The notes under the pieces are model-generated. The model saw only the letters and a list, made by a program, of their open reading frames with translations, was not told the DNA's origin and did no database searches. From Actinobaculum suis (lineage in GTDB: Bacteria > Actinomycetota > Actinomycetes > Actinomycetales > Actinomycetaceae), in contig NZ_FNAU01000005.1 of the NCBI RefSeq assembly GCF_900102025.1, forward strand, positions 1-64,000: a stretch of DNA of 64,000 bases. The letters run 5' to 3'. Position numbers and translations under genes: made by a program. Below are positions 1 to 10,240 of the stretch, piece after piece (within the stretch, counting starts at the first letter, position 1; each line of letters opens with the position of its first letter).

Positions 1-112
1 GCAGAAAACAATACCCACCCCACCCCAAAAACACAAACCAAAACCCCAGTGACACCAAACACACACCCACAAAACCCCACCAACACAACAAAAACCCAAA
101 CCAAAAACAACA
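1..112. other. A/C-only low-complexity segment
   Basis: Almost every base on the plus strand is A or C (I count only a few T and G), so the minus strand is nearly pure G/T. It carries no convincing reading frame and abuts a perfect hairpin. It lies at the window edge, so the flanking gene is not visible. Its origin is unknown. Confidence 0.7.
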
Positions 113-150
113 AGTAGCCCCGCAAGTCAGCGTGACTTGCGGGGCTACTT
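112..150 (-). terminator. perfect 18-bp stem hairpin, probable intrinsic terminator
   Basis: The arms at 112-129 and 133-150 are perfectly complementary with a 3-base GCG loop. Read on the minus strand the stem is followed by GTTGTTTTTGG, so it most likely ends leftward transcription coming from tyrS, about 215 bases away. On the plus strand only scattered T follow, so it could also serve a plus-strand gene left of the window. Confidence 0.65.
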
Positions 151-364
151 GGGAGCTATTTATTTGCTTCTTACTGGTTTGGCCACTCTCTTGCGAGGCT
201 CACTGTTTTCTGAGGTTTGACCGCTTGTTGAAACGCTCGCCGCTTTTACGAGATCAGGCCCTTCTTACGAGGTTTGCCTGTTTCGTTTGCCTGTTTCGTA
301 GGCGTTTATCGGACTCGTACAGGGTTCGCGCTTGCTCGCGGGCGCGCTCAAACAAACATGGTGT

Positions 365-1639
365 CTATTCGCGCGCAATACCGTCCAGCACACCAACTGC
401 CAAGTTCTTCTTGCCCTTGCGCAAAAGTACATATCCGCCATCGAGTACTTGCTCGGCACTGAGTACGGCGTTTTCGTCTTCTACTTTCTGGTTGTTGATG
501 TACAGGCCGCCGGAGCGAATGGTGCGGCGTGCCGCGCCCGTCCCCCTTTCTTGGCCGGTAGCGGCAAAGAGTTCTACGACGGGCTGGCCTACCTCGACAT
601 CGGCTGCCGGAAGCTCGGCGACGGCGTCGTGCAGGGTGGCAGCGTCCAGATCGAAAAGCTCATCGCTTCCGAAAAGTGCGCGGGAAGCTGCTTCTACCCG
701 CGCGGTCGCCTGCGCACCATGCACCCAGGTGGTTACGTCACGGGCAAGCAGCCGCTGCGCCTCGCGTGCCTGGGGGCGTTCCGAAACCTGTTTGGCAAGC
801 TCTTCGATTTCTTCCCGAGTACGGAAAGTAAAGACTTTGAGCATACGGACGGCGTCTTCATCAGCGGTGTTGAGCCAGAACTGGTAGAAGGCGTAGGGAG
901 ACATCATCTCGGGATTAAGCCAGATTGCGCCACCTTCGGATTTACCGAACTTGGTGCCGTCTGCCTTGGTGATGAGCGGGTTCGTCATCACGTGCACTTC
1001 TTTTCCTTCGACCCGGCGAATGAGGTCAAGCCCGCCCACCAAGTTGCCCCACTGGTCGTTTCCGCCCAGCTCCAACGTGCATCCGTAACGCCGATACAGT
1101 TCGAGGAAATCGTAGGCTTGCAAAATTTGGTAGGAGAATTCCGTGTAGGAAATACCTTCTTCAGATTCCAAGCGCCGCGCCACAATATCTTTATTGAGCA
1201 TGGTTCCTAGGCGGAAATATTTTCCGATATCGCGCAGGAAATCGATGGCGGAGATATCTTTCGTCCACTCGTAGTTATTGACGATCCGCGCGGCATTTTC
1301 GCCCTCAAAAACAAGCAAACCGCTGATCTGGTTGCGCAACGCTTCCGCCCATTGCGCCACGGTTTCGCGCGCATTGAGCTGCCGCTCCGAAGTGGGCCGC
1401 GGGTCACCAATTAGCCCGGTTGCTCCCCCAACCAAAGCAATCGGTTTATGGCCGGCAAGTTGCAAGTGCCGCATTACCTTAATTGCTACGAGATGCCCGT
1501 GATGCAAAGAAGGAGCGGTGGGATCGAAACCGCAATAATAGGTAACTGGACCCGCCGCCAGGTGCGCGCGTAGCGCCTCCAGATCGGTATGTTGCGCGAT
1601 CAGTCCGCGCCACTCAAGTTCGTCCAGAACGTCCGTCAC
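365..1639 (-). CDS. tyrS: tyrosyl-tRNA synthetase
   Basis: Charges tRNA-Tyr with tyrosine in the cytoplasm. The 424-residue product has the class I signature as HHGHL near residue 47, the tyrosine-pocket stretch GGNDQWGN, the KMSKS-type loop as KFGKS near residue 230 and a C-terminal S4-like RNA-binding segment (IRSGGLYINNQKV). I place the start at the GTG at 1637-1639, because AAAGGA sits seven bases before it. A GTG five codons further upstream has no ribosome site. It is the next minus-strand gene after argH, across a 235-bp gap that holds a short repeat of CAGTTCCCTGC but no gene. Length and motifs are normal for the family. Confidence 0.97.
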   Translation of the reverse strand: MTDVLDELEWRGLIAQHTDLEALRAHLAAGPVTYYCGFDPTAPSLHHGHLVAIKVMRHLQLAGHKPIALVGGATGLIGDPRPTSERQLNARETVAQWAEALRNQISGLLVFEGENAARIVNNYEWTKDISAIDFLRDIGKYFRLGTMLNKDIVARRLESEEGISYTEFSYQILQAYDFLELYRRYGCTLELGGNDQWGNLVGGLDLIRRVEGKEVHVMTNPLITKADGTKFGKSEGGAIWLNPEMMSPYAFYQFWLNTADEDAVRMLKVFTFRTREEIEELAKQVSERPQAREAQRLLARDVTTWVHGAQATARVEAASRALFGSDELFDLDAATLHDAVAELPAADVEVGQPVVELFAATGQERGTGAARRTIRSGGLYINNQKVEDENAVLSAEQVLDGGYVLLRKGKKNLAVGVLDGIARE

Positions 1640-1874
1640 TATTTGTCCTTTCACCTATTTTGCGGGCCGCCCAACACGTACCCACTAAAGAAATCTTGCC
1701 TGTTTCTGCCCGCTAAGGCAAAACCATTTCGCAACCGTTTCGCGGTGCAGTGCCCGCTCAGTTCCCTGCTTTGCCTGCCGGTTCAGTTCCCTGCCGGCTC
1801 TCCGCACCAGAAATCACACTTTCACGCCGCATACCGGTGGCGACGCCGTCGTACCCCGGATCCCCGGTGCTTGC

Positions 1875-3377
<1,503 letters not shown>

Positions 3378-3451
3378 TCAGCGCGAGCTACGTACGGGCC
3401 AAGTGAGCGAATGTACGCCCGTGCAGAACGGCGCGAATCGTCAGAAGCACG

Positions 3452-3524
3452 CTAAATCCCCGCGAGCAGAAACTCGCTACTTCCCCGCGGGCAAAACCCA
3501 CTAATTCCCCGCAGGCAGGAACTC
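3452..3524 (-). repeat. three tandem ~24-bp copies spanning the nitroreductase stop codon
   Basis: On the minus strand the last seven sense codons plus TAG of the nitroreductase gene (3501-3524) are followed head-to-tail by two diverged copies, at 3477-3500 (24 bp, again ending AAGTAG) and 3452-3476 (25 bp, ending ATTTAG). Shared core: CTGCC/TGCGGGGAATTAG with scattered changes. Only the first copy is translated. Confidence 0.85.
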
Positions 3525-4262
3525 GAAACCTTGCTCCAGGATGATCTGCGCGTTTTCAGCCCGGCGAGCGGCAATATGCTCCATTCGAGAAGCAACCGTT
3601 TCCGTGAACGGTCCCACTTTTTTACCGTAGCGGGTATCCACCCAGTCTTTAATTTGTTCATCATACGCGGCCAGCGCCTGCGTCCAAGATTCTGGTTCCG
3701 TATACTGGTTTTCCATCATCCGTAATTCCGCGGCCATTCGCGGCTTTACCTCCGGTTCTTCAGCCGGATGCCCAAAGATCACGCCGAGCACCGGATAAGT
3801 GAGCTTGGGCAGTCCCAAAATTTCGATCAGCCGGCGCGTGTCATTTTGAATCGAACCAAGGAAGCAAGTTCCCAGACCTAAACTTTCCGCCGCTACCACC
3901 AAGTTTTGTGCCATCAGGCACGCATCGGTGAAAGCTGCCGTAAACGCATCGTAGGAAGAGGCGGCCATGCCGCTCACCCCATTTTCTTGGGAGATACGCC
4001 GGGCGCGGCGCGTATCAACAATGAAAATCCACAGTTCGGGAGCCTGCGCCACATAATCTTGCGTGCACACCTGCGCGATCTGCGCGGCAATTTCCTTATC
4101 GGTTACCCGAATCATCGAAGAATGCTGCAAACCTTGTGAACTCGGCGTGCGGTTAACCGCGGCCTGCAAGGCAGCAAGGGTTTCCGCCGAGATCGGTTCC
4201 GCCGTGAATTTCCGAATTGTCCGATGGTCAAGTTGCGTTTCAATTGTGCTATTCATTTCCAT
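3501..4262 (-). CDS. nitroreductase-family FMN oxidoreductase (NfsA/Frp type)
   Basis: Predicted flavoprotein that reduces nitro or quinone compounds, or free flavin, with NAD(P)H. The 253-residue product starts with the FMN-phosphate motif HRTIRKF, has SSQGLQHSSMIRV about 35 residues on, the central helix LMAQNLVVAAESLGLGTCFLGS and the Frp-type segment GVIFGHPAEEPEVKPR. I use the ATG at 4260-4262; an in-frame ATG two codons later is equally possible. It sits between argH and a divergent efflux pump, which would fit a shared detoxification role (inference). Its 3' end is tandemly duplicated. Confidence 0.88.
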   Translation of the reverse strand: MEMNSTIETQLDHRTIRKFTAEPISAETLAALQAAVNRTPSSQGLQHSSMIRVTDKEIAAQIAQVCTQDYVAQAPELWIFIVDTRRARRISQENGVSGMAASSYDAFTAAFTDACLMAQNLVVAAESLGLGTCFLGSIQNDTRRLIEILGLPKLTYPVLGVIFGHPAEEPEVKPRMAAELRMMENQYTEPESWTQALAAYDEQIKDWVDTRYGKKVGPFTETVASRMEHIAARRAENAQIILEQGFEFLPAGN

Positions 4263-4439
4263 GGTCAAATTCTCTCACGTTTCTGGAAGGCTCGGCGCTG
4301 CTCCTTCTTGCACCCCACTTGCCCACACTTGCACCCCGCTTGTCCACAGTGCGGACACTTCTGCAAAAATCGCAGACCTCAGGTTCTGTGACGCGAAAAG
4401 CATTTTGCTTAGCCTTCCTTTTTCTTGAAGCCTGATAGA

Positions 4440-4726
4440 GTGCAAGTGCAATGGAGCATCCCTCCAGCTGCATCCCAGCTCGCGGATACCGCGGGCTATT
4501 TTTTATGCGGCAGGTGGGCCTCCATGCATCCTGGTTCCGGCGCCCGCGGGCTAGAAACGGTGAGTATTCACCGGGTTTGTATAGCCCCTCGCGTTCCGTT
4601 CCGGGAAAATCTCCGGTACTGGAGTTGCGAAGCCACCTGCCGCGTATTTGCTACGTATTTACTGCGTGCGGCAGGTCTCATTCGGCAAGTCCGTATCGGA
4701 CTCATCGTCTTTCATATAAGGGTTTA
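4440..4726 (+). promoter_or_regulatory. structured 5' leader with terminator and alternative stems, upstream of efflux pump
   Basis: A roughly 285-base non-coding leader precedes the efflux gene. It contains a terminator-like hairpin at 4477-4497 (AGCTCGCGG/CCGCGGGCT, one G-U) followed by six T at 4499-4504. It also has a perfect 11-bp complement between 4507-4517 (GCGGCAGGTGG) and 4633-4643 (CCACCTGCCGC), and a third element at 4668-4676 (GCGGCAGGT) that can pair with the same 4635-4643 strand. Small hairpins lie between (CGGTGA/TCACCG at 4558-4573, CTCC/GGAG near 4612-4625). Mutually exclusive pairing suggests attenuation. I do not recognise a known riboswitch class. Confidence 0.6.
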
Positions 4727-6277
4727 ATGGAAAATAACGGAAATACACGGTTTTTTAGGGTCCCCGGATCCGATCGCGAGTACGACCGCAATAAGCTTCT
4801 GCTGGTTCTTCTGGTCTCACTTGTTATCTCACTTATTCAGGTCAGTTCAGTAAATAATCTTTTGCCTGTTATTACTTTGGACTTGCATGCAGAACGTTCG
4901 GACCTGCAGTGGGTGCTTTCGGGGTATGCGCTTCTCTTTGGTTTAGCTTTGGTCCCGGCCGGGCGGCTGGGTGATATTTTCGGCCGCTCAATGACCTGGA
5001 TGATCGGGGTAGCGATTTTCACGCTCGGTTGTGTTTTGTGTGGAAGCGCGACGACGCCGACCATCTTGAATCTGGCGCGAGCACTACAAGGATTGGGAGC
5101 TGGCGTCTTTTCACCGCAGGTAACCGGCTTGATCCAACAGTTCTTCTCCGGGCACGCCCGGGCCAAGGCTTTCTCCTATATGGGCTTGGCTATTTCCGCG
5201 TCCGTGGCCGTTGGTCCGCTTATTTCCGGCAGCCTTGTGCAATTCCTCGGTAATGCTGGCTGGCGTTGGAGCTTCTTCTTCAACGTGCCGCTCGGCCTGC
5301 TGGGTATCGTCCTCGGTTTCTTCTGGCTACCTTTCTCGAAGGAACGGCGCACAATTGGTCCGTCTGCTTCCGCAGCGAACCGCGAGTATCGGGCCAAGCA
5401 GCGCGCCCGCGGGCGTAAACCGGCCCGCAAGCGTGGCGACCGGATCGATTTGGACCCGATCGGCATGCTTTTGCTAACGGTATCCGTGCTGGGCATCATG
5501 TTGCCTTTCATGACGGACTACAGCTGGCGTTGGTTCATGTTGCTCGGCGCGGTGGTGCTCATGGCCGTCTGGGTTTGGTGGGAAGGCTACTACCCCAAGC
5601 GGGGCGGGATTCCCATGGTTAACCTCAGGCTCTTCACGATCGAATCTTTCTCCTACGGGGTGGCTATTGCCGGTATCCAATTCCTGGGTACTACCTCTGT
5701 TTTCGTAGTTTTGGCTTTGGTCTTCCAGCAAGGTTTGGGCTTTTCCGCGCTAATGGCAGGTTTGATTGGCTTGCCCAATGCGCTACTGTCTGCATATTTC
5801 GCAGTATGGTCTGGCAAGCGGGCAGTAACACACGGCCGGCGTTTGCAGACGGATGCTTTGCTCATTATGTTTGTTTCGCTGCTGGCCTCGATCGGGGTTG
5901 CCTGGGGTGTTTTGACCGCCGGCTGGAACCCATGGTGGATCATGGTTCCGATCGGGTTCTTCGGTATCGGGCAGGGCATTATGGGCTCCGTCAACCAGAC
6001 GGTTACCATGTCTGATGTGCCCCGGGCACACGGCGGTACCGCTGGTGGTATTCAGCAAACCGCGCAGCGTATTACCACCGCAATCGGTAATGCGATGATC
6101 ACGGCGATTCTGTTCACTTTCGTCAGCGATCAAGATAATGCTTCGCTACATGACTGGGCGATTGGTTATGCCGGTTCTATCGGTACGATCTGCGTGATCG
6201 TTGCATGCTCGCTAATTCTTGCCTTTATCTTCCAGCGTCGCCCGCTGCAGCCCGCGCCCGCCGACCGCGGCGACTAA
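4727..6277 (+). CDS. DHA2-type MFS efflux transporter, 14 transmembrane segments
   Basis: Proton-driven drug exporter of the EmrB/QacA (DHA2) group in the cytoplasmic membrane. The 516-residue protein shows motif A as GRLGDIFGRS after TM2, the typical DLQWVLSGYALLFGLALVPAG stretch in TM1-2, the TM5 antiporter region around GPLISGSL and about 14 hydrophobic segments. An Arg/Lys-rich loop (residues about 205-230) follows TM6. The ATG at 4727 is six bases after AAGGG. The frame stays open upstream to 4451, but that part is the structured leader. The leader suggests drug-induced expression (inference); the substrate is unknown. Confidence 0.9.
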   Translation: MENNGNTRFFRVPGSDREYDRNKLLLVLLVSLVISLIQVSSVNNLLPVITLDLHAERSDLQWVLSGYALLFGLALVPAGRLGDIFGRSMTWMIGVAIFTLGCVLCGSATTPTILNLARALQGLGAGVFSPQVTGLIQQFFSGHARAKAFSYMGLAISASVAVGPLISGSLVQFLGNAGWRWSFFFNVPLGLLGIVLGFFWLPFSKERRTIGPSASAANREYRAKQRARGRKPARKRGDRIDLDPIGMLLLTVSVLGIMLPFMTDYSWRWFMLLGAVVLMAVWVWWEGYYPKRGGIPMVNLRLFTIESFSYGVAIAGIQFLGTTSVFVVLALVFQQGLGFSALMAGLIGLPNALLSAYFAVWSGKRAVTHGRRLQTDALLIMFVSLLASIGVAWGVLTAGWNPWWIMVPIGFFGIGQGIMGSVNQTVTMSDVPRAHGGTAGGIQQTAQRITTAIGNAMITAILFTFVSDQDNASLHDWAIGYAGSIGTICVIVACSLILAFIFQRRPLQPAPADRGD

Positions 6278-6396
6278 AACCGCAACTATTAAGGTGCGGC
6301 GAATAAGACGCCGTCACTAAGAACGCGGTCACTAAGAACGCGGTCACTAAGAACGCGGACGCGGCACTAAAACGCGTGGCTAAAATGCGCGGCGAG
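6265..6396 (+). repeat. stop-containing tandem repeats at efflux gene 3' end
   Basis: After the stop codon at 6275-6277 there are three exact 15-bp units (GTCACTAAGAACGCG) at 6313-6327, 6328-6342 and 6343-6357. They are flanked by diverged copies that all keep ACTAAA/G plus a CGC run, resembling the gene's own end (CGACTAAAACCGC). Confidence 0.85.
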
Positions 6397-6444
6397 TAAG
6401 GCACTTTTCGCTAGCTACATATAAAAGACGAGGCAGACATGCCA

Positions 6445-6489
6445 AGGGCCGGGCGGGAAACACACGAATCGTGTTTCCCGCCCGGCCCT
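6445..6489. terminator. 19-bp stem terminator between convergent genes
   Basis: The arms AGGGCCGGGCGGGAAACAC (6445-6463) and its perfect complement (6471-6489) enclose a 7-base loop. It lies between the plus-strand efflux gene and minus-strand argG, so it probably stops both transcripts. Neither side has a strong T tract. Confidence 0.7.
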
Positions 6490-6746
6490 AGTCACTTTCT
6501 AGCTGTATAACGGCAACATAGCTATAGCTGTATAGCTGCGAATAGCTGCGAGCACAGCATAGCGGCGAGCACGGCTGTGAATTGCCGGGAGCACAGTGCT
6601 GCGGCTAACCGCAGCACTGGCGCGGTTAACCGCAGCACTGGCCTATTAATCGCAAACTAGCTAGCCGCACTTGTACCGCAAACTCTTTGGCCACATACTT
6701 GCTCGATAATCGTCGATTACCGCAAGCTAGCTGGCCGCTTGTTTGC
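6490..6746. other. gene-free 3' flank of argG with degenerate repeats
   Basis: No gene seen. It holds A/T-richer degenerate repeats, including TAGCTGCGA units near 6530-6570, two copies of GGTTAACCGCAGCACTGG-like sequence near 6604-6644, and a GCTAGC-centred motif repeated at about 6658-6668 and 6726-6736. Confidence 0.6.
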
Positions 6747-7982
6747 TTAGTTGAGAGCGGACTTGCCGATGGCTTCGCCGCGGCCGAACTTGACGTCCCG
6801 GGCTGCTGCGAGCTGGCTGGGAAGCCCGGTTAGTTCGATGAAGCCCCGCGAGAGGGACTGATCGAAGGAGTCGCCGGCGTCATACGTGGCAAGGTTGAAA
6901 TCGTAGAGCGAAGTTTCGGAGCGCCGGCCGTTCGGCGTCGCCCGCCCACCATGCAAAACCATGCGCACATCACCGGAAACATACTGCTGCGTATCATCAA
7001 TAAACGCATCGAGGGAACGCTTGAGCGGGCTGAACCACTGACCTTCATACACCAGTTCCGCCCAGCGTTCAGATACGCGCCGCTTGAAACGCGCCTGTTC
7101 GCGATCCATCGTTACGTTTTCGAGGTCCTTGTGCGCTTCAATCAGGGTCATGGCGCCGGGAGCTTCGTAAATCTCACGGCTCTTAATCCCCACCATGCGG
7201 TCTTCGACGACGTCGATGCGGCCGATCCCCTGCGCCCCGGCACGTCGGTTGAGCTCTTGGATAGCTTGCAAAGGCGTAACGTAACGGCCGTCAATTTGCA
7301 CCGGGATGCCCTGTTCGAAAGTAATGATTACTTCATCTGGAACCGGCGAATACGTGGGATCATCGGTGTATACGTAAACATCCTTCGTAGGCGCGTTCCA
7401 CAGGTCTTCCAAGTAACCGGTTTCGACGGCGCGGCCCCACACATTTTGGTCGACCGAGAACGGATTATGATGCGTCGTTTCGATCGGCAAATCATGCTTA
7501 TTGGCGTAATCGATCGCAAATTCGCGCGTGAGGGCGAGGTCGCGCACCGGAGAAAGACACTTTAGATCGGGCGCCAAAGAGGTAATGCCGTTTTCGAAAC
7601 GGACTTGGTCGTTCCCCTTGCCGGTACAACCGTGGGCCACCGTGGTGGCACCGAACTGGCGGGCAGCCGATACCAAGTGCTTCACGATCACCGGGCGCGA
7701 AATCGCGGAAACCAGCGGGTAGCGATCCATGTACAGGCCGTTCGCCTTCAGTTCCGGCATGCAGTATTCATTCGCGAACTCGTCTTTCGCGTCTGCCACA
7801 TAAGCTTCTACCGCACCGCAGTCCAGGGCTCGCTGGCGAATAGTTTCGAGGTCTTCGCCTCCCTGCCCCACATCCACCGCAACGGTGATAACTTCCGCTC
7901 CGGTTTGTTCTCCGATCCAGCCGATTGCTACCGAGGTATCGAGCCCACCTGAATAAGCGAGCACCACCCGATCTTTAGCCAT
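6747..7982 (-). CDS. argG: argininosuccinate synthase
   Basis: Joins citrulline and aspartate using ATP to give argininosuccinate. The 411-residue product has the PP-loop [11 protein letters not shown] near its N-terminus and the family stretches [15 protein letters not shown] (here [15 protein letters not shown]) and [12 protein letters not shown]. The ATG at 7980-7982 follows GGAGGAGA closely, a strong ribosome site. It lies downstream of argR on the same strand across a 183-bp gap without an evident ARG box. Confidence 0.97.
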   Translation of the reverse strand: MAKDRVVLAYSGGLDTSVAIGWIGEQTGAEVITVAVDVGQGGEDLETIRQRALDCGAVEAYVADAKDEFANEYCMPELKANGLYMDRYPLVSAISRPVIVKHLVSAARQFGATTVAHGCTGKGNDQVRFENGITSLAPDLKCLSPVRDLALTREFAIDYANKHDLPIETTHHNPFSVDQNVWGRAVETGYLEDLWNAPTKDVYVYTDDPTYSPVPDEVIITFEQGIPVQIDGRYVTPLQAIQELNRRAGAQGIGRIDVVEDRMVGIKSREIYEAPGAMTLIEAHKDLENVTMDREQARFKRRVSERWAELVYEGQWFSPLKRSLDAFIDDTQQYVSGDVRMVLHGGRATPNGRRSETSLYDFNLATYDAGDSFDQSLSRGFIELTGLPSQLAAARDVKFGRGEAIGKSALN

Positions 7983-8165
7983 TTCTCTCCTCCCGCGCTA
8001 CGCGCGATACTTCTCTTCGTTTTGCCGGCGGAATTACCTCCGCCTTACCAACAGGCTTGCTTCGTTTTGCCAAGGGATTTACTTCGTTTGCCGGCGAACT
8101 TGGCCCGCCCAAGTCTTACCGGCGGGTCTGTTTTCATACCTGGCCACCTAAGCCAACTGCACTGC

Positions 8166-8624
8166 CTAGGCCAGATTGAGCAGATGTTCCGTAAGGTTTT
8201 GTGCCCGCTCTTCCGATTCGGTAACCACGAGCACAGTGTCATCCCCCGCTATGCATCCCAACACGCCGGGGAAATGCGCCCGGTCTACCCCGGAAGCTAG
8301 CAATTGTGCCGCTCCCGGCGGGGTGCGAAGCACTATTTGGTTTAGTGAATAGCGGGCACTCGTCATAATTTCCCGTGCCCAGCGAGCAAGTTGACCGCGC
8401 GCCTCCGAATCCGGGGAATCCGGAATCTTGTACACGCTCACTCCATCGACTTTGGTTTTCACCGCGCCGAGTTCATCGAGGTCGCGCGAAAGCGTGGCCT
8501 GCGTGACGTCTACACCTTCCGCTGCGAGCAACTGCCGCAAATCGTTTTGGGAACGCACCTGATGCGAATCCAAAAAATCCGAAATAAGGCCTTGCCGCGC
8601 TGCGCGGGTAGCCGGAATGTTCAT
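8166..8624 (-). CDS. argR: arginine repressor
   Basis: Arginine-responsive hexameric repressor of the arg genes. The 152-residue protein has the N-terminal winged helix with VTQATLSRDLDELGAVK as recognition region (residues about 39-56) and a C-terminal arginine-binding domain ending LGCIAGDDTVLVV. It is transcribed with argG downstream; a good ARG box lies 48 bp before its start, which fits autoregulation. Confidence 0.95.
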   Translation of the reverse strand: MNIPATRAARQGLISDFLDSHQVRSQNDLRQLLAAEGVDVTQATLSRDLDELGAVKTKVDGVSVYKIPDSPDSEARGQLARWAREIMTSARYSLNQIVLRTPPGAAQLLASGVDRAHFPGVLGCIAGDDTVLVVTESEERAQNLTEHLLNLA

Positions 8625-8671
8625 ACTGTCACCGCCTATTCACTTCACTACGAAACATGCCGTTTTAGACA

Positions 8672-8685
8672 TGCATAACTATACA
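8672..8685. promoter_or_regulatory. ARG box upstream of argR
   Basis: TGCATAACTATACA matches the palindromic ARG-box pattern TGNATWWWWATNCA at all defined positions except one C in the central WWWW. It lies 48-61 bp upstream of the argR start and 100 bp after argD, so it most likely controls an argR promoter. Confidence 0.65.
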
Positions 8686-8784
8686 CGCGATCTAATACAA
8701 AGAGCGCTGTAAGGCTGTGTTTCTCCTCGCACCATGCGCTGGTTATGCCCACAGCCTCTGACGGTAACGCTGAGGCTTCGGGCG

Positions 8785-9945
8785 TTATCCTCTAAGCGCT
8801 GCTTTCTCGCGCATAAACTCCGTGAAAGGAGCCAATTCCGCGCGGGTGATGCCCAACGGCGGCGCTATGCGCAAAGTGTTTGCATTGGCGGGGTTGACGA
8901 TAAAGCCCGCTTCGAGCAGTTCGGCGGCAAGTGCCGGCGCATCTTCTACCGCGATGCCCAGTAACAGCCCTTTACCTCGCACCGCATATCCGGCCGCGCT
9001 TAGTTCTTCTTGCAGCCAAGTGCCGGTGGCCTGCACGTGCCCGGATTGCAGATAGCCCGAGATTACTTCCAGGGTGGCAAGCGCTGCTCGCGTAGCCAGC
9101 GGATTGCCACCGAAGGTAGAGCCGTGATCGCCCGGGCCTAATAATTCCCCGGCCTTGCCAATACCGATGCAAGCTCCCACAGGAACGCCCGAACCTAGCC
9201 CTTTGGCAAGGGTGACGACGTCGCCCCGTACCGTTTCACTCGAGGCTAACCAGCTGCCGGTGCGCCCCACCCCGGTTTGAACTTCGTCAATAATGAGGAG
9301 GGCGTTGTGGCGGTCGCATGCCTGGCGGGCCGCCTGCAAAACTTCCGGAGCGAGCGGTACCACACCCGCTTCCCCTTGAATCGGCTCTACAAAAAGCGCG
9401 GCCACGGATTCGTCAACCCCGCTTTCGATACCGGCAACGGTTGCCGGAACCAAGCCTGTTTGTCCCACTAGCGGCGCGAAAGGCTCACGCAACGAAGCTT
9501 TCGAGGTAACCGAAAGGGCCCCGAAAGTACGGCCGTGGAAAGAGCCTTCTAGCCCCAAGATTTTCCCGCCGGGCTTATGGGCGCGGGCAATTTTCAGGGC
9601 CGCCTCATTAGCTTCCGTACCGGAGTTGGTAAAAAACACGCGGGCCGGCTGTGTATATCCGGCCTCCGCAATAATTTCCGCCAACTTTTCGGCCAGGGCG
9701 AGTTGCGGGGCGGTAGCAAAGAAATTCGAAGTGTGTACAAGCTGTCCTAGCTGCTCGCGCAAAGCCGCTACCACCTGCGGATGACTATGCCCCGTGGAAT
9801 TAACCGCAATCCCTGCCAGTAAGTCCAGATAGCGCCGCCCTTCGCTATCCCAAACGTACACCCCTTCCCCGCGCACCAATTGCCGCGCCGGAGTAGGGAA
9901 AGTCCGCATCATCACGGCCTCATAGCGTTCCTGATAACTCTTCAT
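8785..9945 (-). CDS. argD: acetylornithine aminotransferase
   Basis: PLP enzyme converting N-acetylglutamate semialdehyde to N-acetylornithine. The 386-residue product has FTNSGTEANEAALKIAR, the PLP-Asp region LLIIDEVQTGVGRTG and the lysine site VTLAKGLGSGVPVGA. I start at the ATG at 9943-9945, which gives a normal length and has AAAGG about ten bases before it. An open frame continues 84 codons upstream, but that stretch is tandem repeat and looks non-coding. It follows argB in the argCJBD order. Confidence 0.95.
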   Translation of the reverse strand: MKSYQERYEAVMMRTFPTPARQLVRGEGVYVWDSEGRRYLDLLAGIAVNSTGHSHPQVVAALREQLGQLVHTSNFFATAPQLALAEKLAEIIAEAGYTQPARVFFTNSGTEANEAALKIARAHKPGGKILGLEGSFHGRTFGALSVTSKASLREPFAPLVGQTGLVPATVAGIESGVDESVAALFVEPIQGEAGVVPLAPEVLQAARQACDRHNALLIIDEVQTGVGRTGSWLASSETVRGDVVTLAKGLGSGVPVGACIGIGKAGELLGPGDHGSTFGGNPLATRAALATLEVISGYLQSGHVQATGTWLQEELSAAGYAVRGKGLLLGIAVEDAPALAAELLEAGFIVNPANANTLRIAPPLGITRAELAPFTEFMREKAALRG

Positions 9946-9948
9946 TGC

Positions 9949-10010
9949 TTCGTACCTTTGCCTCGTACCTTTGGCTCGTGCCTTTGCCTCGTAACTTTTA
10001 CCGCGTGTCT
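9949..10010 (-). repeat. short tandem repeats before argD start
   Basis: Four diverged copies of a roughly 13-base unit (plus strand CGTACCTTTGCCT) sit directly upstream of the argD ATG. Each carries an AAAGG on the minus strand, so the ribosome-binding region itself has been multiplied. Confidence 0.7.
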
Positions 10011-10046
10011 TTTGCCTTTTACATTTGCTGTTCTTTTTGGTTGTCT

Positions 10047-10117
10047 CTAGTTTCCCCGGAGGGCTAGTTTTCCAACCGGGGCTAGTTTTCCCCGGAGGGC
10101 TAGTTTTCCAACCGGGG
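10047..10117. repeat. 35/36-bp tandem repeat in argB-argD gap
   Basis: Two near-identical units at 10047-10081 and 10082-10117 (they differ by one T) plus a degraded third from 10118. Each unit is itself two related 18-bp halves beginning CTAGTTTTCC. The CCCCGG and CCGGGG parts could form hairpins between the genes. Confidence 0.85.
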
Positions 10118-10200
10118 CTAGTTTTGCCCGGCGGCCAGTTTCCCCCAGCCTGCGAGAATCCCCAGCAGCTTATTTCCACAGCCGCTAAGTTCTTCACCGG

Positions 10201-10240
10201 AAAAACTACTCATCGGGATAAAAAACTACTCATCGGGATA
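10201..10240 (-). repeat. exact 20-bp tandem duplication including argB stop codon
   Basis: 10201-10220 and 10221-10240 are identical. The right copy encodes the last residues (YPDE) and TAG of argB; the left copy is an untranslated exact duplicate. Confidence 0.95.

Noticed and set aside
332-1210. 292-codon plus-strand frame antisense to tyrS
   Set aside because: tyrS on the other strand has full motif support; this frame has none.
4440-4726. Known guanidine (ykkC-type) riboswitch
   Set aside because: I could not match the conserved cores of the guanidine classes; the element is left unclassified.
9946-10197. 84-codon N-terminal extension of argD
   Set aside because: It consists of tandem repeats, lacks family similarity, and the ATG at 9945 gives a normal-length enzyme.
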